A DNA stretch of 64,000 bases from JAFDWI01 sp964544305 (lineage in GTDB: Bacteria > Actinomycetota > Acidimicrobiia > Acidimicrobiales > Iamiaceae): positions 62,001 through 126,000 of the forward strand of contig CAZJAZ010000001.1 in NCBI GenBank assembly GCA_964544305.1, read 5' to 3'. Positions 60,523-64,000 of the stretch are shown here, piece after piece. The notes under the pieces are model-generated. The model made no database searches. It had not been told where the DNA came from and was given only the letters and a program-made list of their open reading frames with translations. The translations under genes and the position numbers were made by a program. Numbering within the stretch: position 1 is the first letter of the stretch; each line of letters starts with the position of its first letter.

Positions 60523-61059
60523 TCAGCTTTGCAATTGAGCGATGCGGCCGAGGATGGTCTTTCGACTGCGATTTGCGAGCTCGTGGGTGCGAATCGCTTC
60601 AAGCTCGCGCTTATTGAGGGACCCAAGGCGTGGAACAATCTGAGATGCCGCCAACGTGTCGTAGTCACGGAGTGCAAGCCCTGCGCCTTGTGCCGGAGAC
60701 TTCTTTGCTGGTGCCTCTTTCGCTGCCGCTACCTTCTTCGTGGCCGGAACCTTCGACCCAGAAGCTTTCTTTGCTGGAGCCTTCTTCGCTGCCGGAGCCT
60801 TCTTTGCTGGCGACTTCTTCGCGGCCGGAGCCTTCTTTGCTGGGGCCGCAACAACTTCTGGCTCACGAACTTGAGTCTTCGCAATGAGCCCTGCGTCCTC
60901 ACAGAGACTGCGCAGAAGCACTTGGAGGCCTTGTGCTCGTCGCGCAAGTTCCACAGACCCCATCTGCACGGTGAACTGTCCCATGATACGCGCATTCGCG
61001 ACCTGCTGTTTTGCGTTTGCGACGACTTTCTCGGGGTCGTAGTCCCAAAGATGCTTCAT
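60523..61059 (-). CDS. H1-like Lys/Ala/Pro-rich DNA-binding-type protein
   Basis: This 178-residue protein begins with an amphipathic helical region (1-65), then a Lys-Ala-Pro repeat section (71-123) such as KKAPAAKKSPAKKAPAAKK, then a conserved actinobacterial C-terminal helical hairpin (YDTLAASQIVPRLGSLNKRE, then THELANRSRKTILGRI). Such tails bind DNA or RNA nonspecifically. It is adjacent to the very acidic DUF4193 gene 13 bases upstream, in the same operon. Confidence 0.85.
   Translation of the reverse strand: MKHLWDYDPEKVVANAKQQVANARIMGQFTVQMGSVELARRAQGLQVLLRSLCEDAGLIAKTQVREPEVVAAPAKKAPAAKKSPAKKAPAAKKAPAKKASGSKVPATKKVAAAKEAPAKKSPAQGAGLALRDYDTLAASQIVPRLGSLNKRELEAIRTHELANRSRKTILGRIAQLQS
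60691..60849 (-). repeat. short-period coding repeats (KKAPA units)
   Basis: The region coding for the Lys/Ala/Pro tail of the H1-like protein repeats GCC/GGC-CTTCTT type units of about 15-30 bases, a low-complexity sequence likely prone to length variation. Confidence 0.7.
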
Positions 61060-61072
61060 TGCACAGAGCCTT

Positions 61073-61549
61073 TCACACGCAGTCCGTACAGTACATCTGC
61101 TTGGGATCAGCCAGTTGGCTTGGGTGCTTCACTAAGAAACACGACTGACAGACAAACTCATCTGGTCGTTTTGGTTGCACCCGATTTGCCTTATTCGAAC
61201 GATCTTCGACGTCGAGCGCTACTTCTGCATCATCGTCTTCATCGTCTTCGTCTTCTTCTGAAGCGAGGCGTGCTTTCAGAATCTCGCCGAGGTCTTCTTC
61301 AACGTCATCGTCATCGAGATCGTCCTCGTCATCGTCGTCGTGTGGTGTCCGTCGCCGCTTTGAAACGCTCGGTTCGTCTTCGTCGTCGCCCTCATCGAGG
61401 TCATCCGATTCGCTCTCATCAGCGCTCGGGTCGCCGTCAACTTCATCGAGGTCTTCGAGTTCATCTTCCGAATCGAAGCCCTCATCTTCTTCGAAGTCGC
61501 TTTCGACTTCGACTTCAGCTTCGTCTTCGATCTCTGTGTCGTCGGTCAT
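61073..61549 (-). CDS. DUF4193 acidic zinc-binding protein
   Basis: This 158-residue protein has a long Asp/Glu-rich N-terminal region of ~110 residues containing a single basic patch KRRRTP and, at the C-terminus, DEFVCQSCFLVKHPSQLAD then MYCTDCV (two CxxC), the DUF4193 signature. It is longer than typical ~100-residue homologues because of the acidic region. ATG 61549 has AAGGA 5 bases upstream. It may be a transcription- or RNA-associated factor; unknown. Confidence 0.88.
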   Translation of the reverse strand: MTDDTEIEDEAEVEVESDFEEDEGFDSEDELEDLDEVDGDPSADESESDDLDEGDDEDEPSVSKRRRTPHDDDDEDDLDDDDVEEDLGEILKARLASEEDEDDEDDDAEVALDVEDRSNKANRVQPKRPDEFVCQSCFLVKHPSQLADPKQMYCTDCV

Positions 61550-61600
61550 AATGTCCTTCACAATGAAACGAGGGGGAATCGTGCAAATCCGTGGGCGCGG

Positions 61601-61606
61601 ATCATA
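61601..61606 (-). promoter_or_regulatory. -10 box TATGAT for DUF4193/H1-like/GNAT operon
   Basis: Minus-strand TATGAT lies about 50 bases before the ATG at 61549 in the gap after thyX. A leader with AAGGA is expected. A clear -35 is not seen. Confidence 0.45.
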
Positions 61607-61645
61607 CGCGCAAAAGGACCCCAGAGTACGAATCGAACGATGACG

Positions 61646-63259
61646 CTAGTTCGGTACGCTCTGCCGTTTTCGCTCGGCGTTTCTCTCGGCCTGCAATCGA
61701 CCTAGCGGAGGATCATCAGACAGATCAACGTGGCGCATCAAAGCAGCAACCGCTTGATGGCCGGCTTGGTGAGCAATCAGTGAGTGCATGCGCTGCGCGA
61801 CTTTTCGGTAGGCCGGATGACCTTGTGGCGTACTGCGCAACTCGATGAGATGCATTGCCTCACGAGCATTGAGCTGAATCGAGAACCTCACCCGGTACGC
61901 AAGCGACACCGCATAAGGAGCTTGGGCAGGAAAGGGTTCAATAAGGGCATCATAGAGTGCCCTTGATCGTTCCATGACGGCATCGAATGACGCGGCCAAG
62001 CCTGCCGCATCCACAGCCTCAGGCCGTTCGTAACCGTGTCTCGGGCTGAGTGGCTGCCATTCAATGGTACACATTCGGTGTCGCTGGAGATCGCGAAAGG
62101 CTCCGTAGTCGGTGAGAATGTCAAAGCGATAGTCCACTCGTTCAAGTGCCCGTCCAGGCTTGTGACGACGATTGGCTCGCTCCCCCACATACGCGTTGAC
62201 AACATCAATTCGTTCTGTGGCGGTCATGTTGGCCACGTGTGTCGCGATTTGACGTTCGCTGAGATGCGAAAACGGATACAACATGGCCGTAATCATTTTC
62301 ACTTCAGCATCGGGATCAAAATCGACCAGCTCGACATCTTCGGAATCGTCACACGGCGTCGTCATCGGAAACAGCGTCTGCGCGATTTCGTCCATCTGCG
62401 CTCGCCGCTCTCCAAGATAATTTGACCACGCCTCGCCCCGCTCGGCCTGGTCGACACGTCGAAGAAACGAAGGGATCACTTTGCGCAATTCGGTCAATAT
62501 CATCGCCGCGTAACTTCGAGCTTCAGGCAGCGGATGTGATCGCATCCGCAAGAGCAACTGTTCATATGACTGACCGGTGCCGTAAATTCCGACGTTTGAG
62601 AGTGAAGCACCTGGCAAAACACCGCGCACCGCATCAAATGCTCGAGCGCGGATGGCTTGTCGATAGACGAAATCCGAATCACCTGACTCTTGCGGGATGG
62701 CGTCTCGCAAAAACGTTTGCATTTGTCCGACTAGTTCGCTATACGTGTCGAACAAGCGGTCCATGTCCCCCACGTAGCGTGTACCCAACGGAGACGCGAG
62801 GACGTCTGGGTCACGAAAATAGCGATACCGACCTTCGAGCCGCTGATCGTAGGCAATATACCGGGTTGATTGTTCGAGGTACGACATGAGGCGACCCCAC
62901 TCAAGAACCTTGGTCAAAAGGTTCGAGGCCTGCTCACACGCCAGGTGCACGCCACCAAGTTGCGCAACGGAATCGTCGCCATACTCTACGAAAACTTTCT
63001 CGTAGAGTTCTTCCGCACGATGAAGACCGATAGTCGCGTCGATCGTTGCGTCACCGGTAATGTCGAGTTCGGTGACAAACTCGTCGAGGAATAAGCGTCG
63101 CAAACTTTTGTGTGAGCGTGAGTATCGTGCGAATAGGGCGCCTTTGACAACCTCTGGCAAATTGACCAGTGCGAAAACGGGTTGATCCAAGTTTGTGAAA
63201 TATCTACGAAGGACGTCGGCTTCTTCGGTGGTGAAAGCCTCAACGGCGTAGGTGCTCAC
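61646..63259 (-). CDS. double-domain ThyX-like protein (FAD-dependent thymidylate synthase family)
   Basis: This 537-residue protein contains two ThyX-like modules. The first has VEYGDDSVAQLGGVHLACEQ and, around residue 125, GRLMSYLEQSTRY, matching the ThyX motif RHRxxSxNExSxRY at most positions with GR in place of HR. The second has RHRMCTIEWQPLSPRHGYE near residue 390, with RHR kept and two extra residues. Single ThyX is ~230 residues. It might act as an intramolecular pseudo-dimer for dTMP synthesis; the activity is unproven. GTG start at 63259 follows TAAAGT. Confidence 0.85.
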   Translation of the reverse strand: MSTYAVEAFTTEEADVLRRYFTNLDQPVFALVNLPEVVKGALFARYSRSHKSLRRLFLDEFVTELDITGDATIDATIGLHRAEELYEKVFVEYGDDSVAQLGGVHLACEQASNLLTKVLEWGRLMSYLEQSTRYIAYDQRLEGRYRYFRDPDVLASPLGTRYVGDMDRLFDTYSELVGQMQTFLRDAIPQESGDSDFVYRQAIRARAFDAVRGVLPGASLSNVGIYGTGQSYEQLLLRMRSHPLPEARSYAAMILTELRKVIPSFLRRVDQAERGEAWSNYLGERRAQMDEIAQTLFPMTTPCDDSEDVELVDFDPDAEVKMITAMLYPFSHLSERQIATHVANMTATERIDVVNAYVGERANRRHKPGRALERVDYRFDILTDYGAFRDLQRHRMCTIEWQPLSPRHGYERPEAVDAAGLAASFDAVMERSRALYDALIEPFPAQAPYAVSLAYRVRFSIQLNAREAMHLIELRSTPQGHPAYRKVAQRMHSLIAHQAGHQAVAALMRHVDLSDDPPLGRLQAERNAERKRQSVPN

Positions 63260-63265
63260 GCAACG

Positions 63266-63271
63266 ACTTTA
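63266..63271 (-). promoter_or_regulatory. -10 box TAAAGT for thyX-like gene
   Basis: Minus-strand TAAAGT with 6 bases to the GTG at 63259 in a gap of 9 bases after the upstream gene; leaderless start plausible. Confidence 0.45.
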
Positions 63272-64000
63272 GATGTCGGGCCCATTGTTCGAGTGGATTG
63301 CCTGATCAAAAGCATCCCGTGCGGATGTCACAAACTCGTGATCGGTCCAACAACGCGCCGCAATACAAGCAATCGCAGACGCCCCTTCGATAATCGCGCG
63401 GTCCGCTTCTTTTGCATTGGCCAACTCGGCAAAGGCCTGGGTATGAATTGCGGTGCCATTCGGGGCAACCTGAATCATCGGATGGATCGAAGGAACCCGG
63501 TGACTCACGTTTCCCATGTCGGTTGAGCCCACCACTCGATTGGCGGCATCCGGAACTGTGACGTCACGACCGTGGCGAGCACTTTGACGTACGTATTCAC
63601 CGACAAGTACCGGGTTGTTCACCATGTCTGCGTAGGTGTGGTTCGCCGCCTCGATTTCGATCGTGCACCCAGCCGCAGTCGCACCCGCTATGAGACATGC
63701 CTTCACCCGATCCACAAGAGGTTGCAGAGTCGCGAGCGTTGTCGAGCGCACAAACCAGTGTGCTTGTGTTGTTTCGGGCACAACATTTGCAGCTTCGCCG
63801 GCCTTGGTGAAGATTCCATGGACACGCTCATTGTCATCAATGTGCTGGCGAAGTGCGGCCACGTTCATGTAGCCAAGTACCGCGGCATCTAACGCGTTCT
63901 TTCCTTTCTGGGGTGCCGCAGCCGCATGCGAGGCTCTCCCGTGATAGGTCACCATGAGTTGCGCAACCGCAATTGCATCCATGTGGGTGAGATCACGGTC
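63269..64000 (-). CDS. M20 family amidohydrolase, N-terminus cut by window edge
   Basis: The 243 C-terminal residues are present. Features are TYHGRASHAAAAPQKGKNAL (lid domain His), the dimerisation segment and GSTDMGNVSHRVPSIHPMIQ, with ligand residues near the end. These place it with AbgB/PM20D2-like peptidases that cleave aminoacyl or p-aminobenzoyl-glutamate-type amides. It ends 9 bases before the ThyX-like gene. The N-terminal metal ligands are outside the window. Confidence 0.88.
   Translation of the reverse strand, partial: DRDLTHMDAIAVAQLMVTYHGRASHAAAAPQKGKNALDAAVLGYMNVAALRQHIDDNERVHGIFTKAGEAANVVPETTQAHWFVRSTTLATLQPLVDRVKACLIAGATAAGCTIEIEAANHTYADMVNNPVLVGEYVRQSARHGRDVTVPDAANRVVGSTDMGNVSHRVPSIHPMIQVAPNGTAIHTQAFAELANAKEADRAIIEGASAIACIAARCWTDHEFVTSARDAFDQAIHSNNGPDI

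Noticed and set aside
60691..60849. CRISPR-like short repeats
   Set aside because: The repetition is a coding low-complexity Lys/Ala/Pro tail without spacers. No CRISPR array was found in the window.
61073..61549. Simple-sequence artefact in the GA-rich region
   Set aside because: The frame is intact, ends in the DUF4193 zinc motif and has a ribosome site, so the acidic region is coding.

Overview
The window looks like an actinobacterial chromosome segment, probably from the Acidimicrobiia or a related streamlined aquatic lineage. The grounds are a fused two-domain FO synthase (coenzyme F420 pathway), a DUF4193 protein, an FtsR-like MerR gene beside a GarA-type FHA gene in a gcvH-FHA-MerR-DUF151-MerR-gcvT-gcvP block, mid-50s percent GC by eye, and very dense packing (stop/start overlaps of 1-8 bases almost everywhere). 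The class-level placement is inference. The window opens inside an acyl-CoA synthetase and closes inside an M20 amidohydrolase. One 10-N scaffold gap lies in the FO synthase gene.

Layout. 1-5530 (minus): acyl-CoA synthetase, cyclophilin and an Opp-type peptide ABC transporter (oppB-C-D-F, no binding protein; a family 5 binding lipoprotein lies alone at 56.2 kb). 5.8-12.3 kb: TPR protein, two-gene lipid/ester modules (crotonase, GDPD, histidine phosphatase, alpha/beta hydrolase, patatin) and an aldehyde dehydrogenase. 12.4-16.6 kb (plus): SDR, glutamine-synthetase-like ligase, gamma-glutamyl hydrolase and a sphingosine-1-phosphate-lyase-like PLP enzyme, resembling a gamma-glutamylated amine pathway. 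16.6-23.2 kb: RNase D, alpha-glucosidase, a 56-residue protein, ClC channel, TypA. 23.2-27.4 kb (minus): M20 dipeptidase, cysteine-rich protein, McrB-like AAA+ ATPase and a partner with a DUF2357/McrC-like motif. 27.4-32.5 kb: small helical protein, LOG-family enzyme, FO synthase, CopD-like membrane protein, IspH. 32.5-42.8 kb (plus): sulfatase, unknown GT-like protein, Der, UbiB-like kinase, SpoIIE-type phosphatase, acyl-CoA carboxylase beta subunit, HMG-CoA-lyase-like enzyme, small zinc-ribbon protein. 42.8-43.5 kb: tRNA-Pro(GGG) followed by gene debris (DUF45 peptidase fragment, antitoxin, truncated MazF-like toxin). 43.5-54.2 kb: HIT, PgsA-like, GDP-mannose-pyrophosphorylase-like fusion, then the glycine-cleavage/regulator block with a tandem glycine riboswitch before gcvP. 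54.2-64 kb: SnoaL-like protein, helical repeat protein, peptide-binding lipoprotein, unknown basic protein, crotonase, GNAT, H1-like protein, DUF4193, double-domain ThyX-like protein, M20 amidohydrolase.

Most notable pattern. Many first genes of operons have a TANNNT box 6-8 bases before the start codon, consistent with leaderless mRNAs. Five of the nine divergent gene pairs contain the symmetric decamer A-N3-TA-N3-T, so the two -10 boxes on opposite strands would share the same TA step. The seven unidirectional TANNNT starts that I checked have only one half. This suggests a compact bidirectional promoter design used repeatedly in this genome. No CRISPR array, intact insertion sequence, prophage or rRNA was seen.
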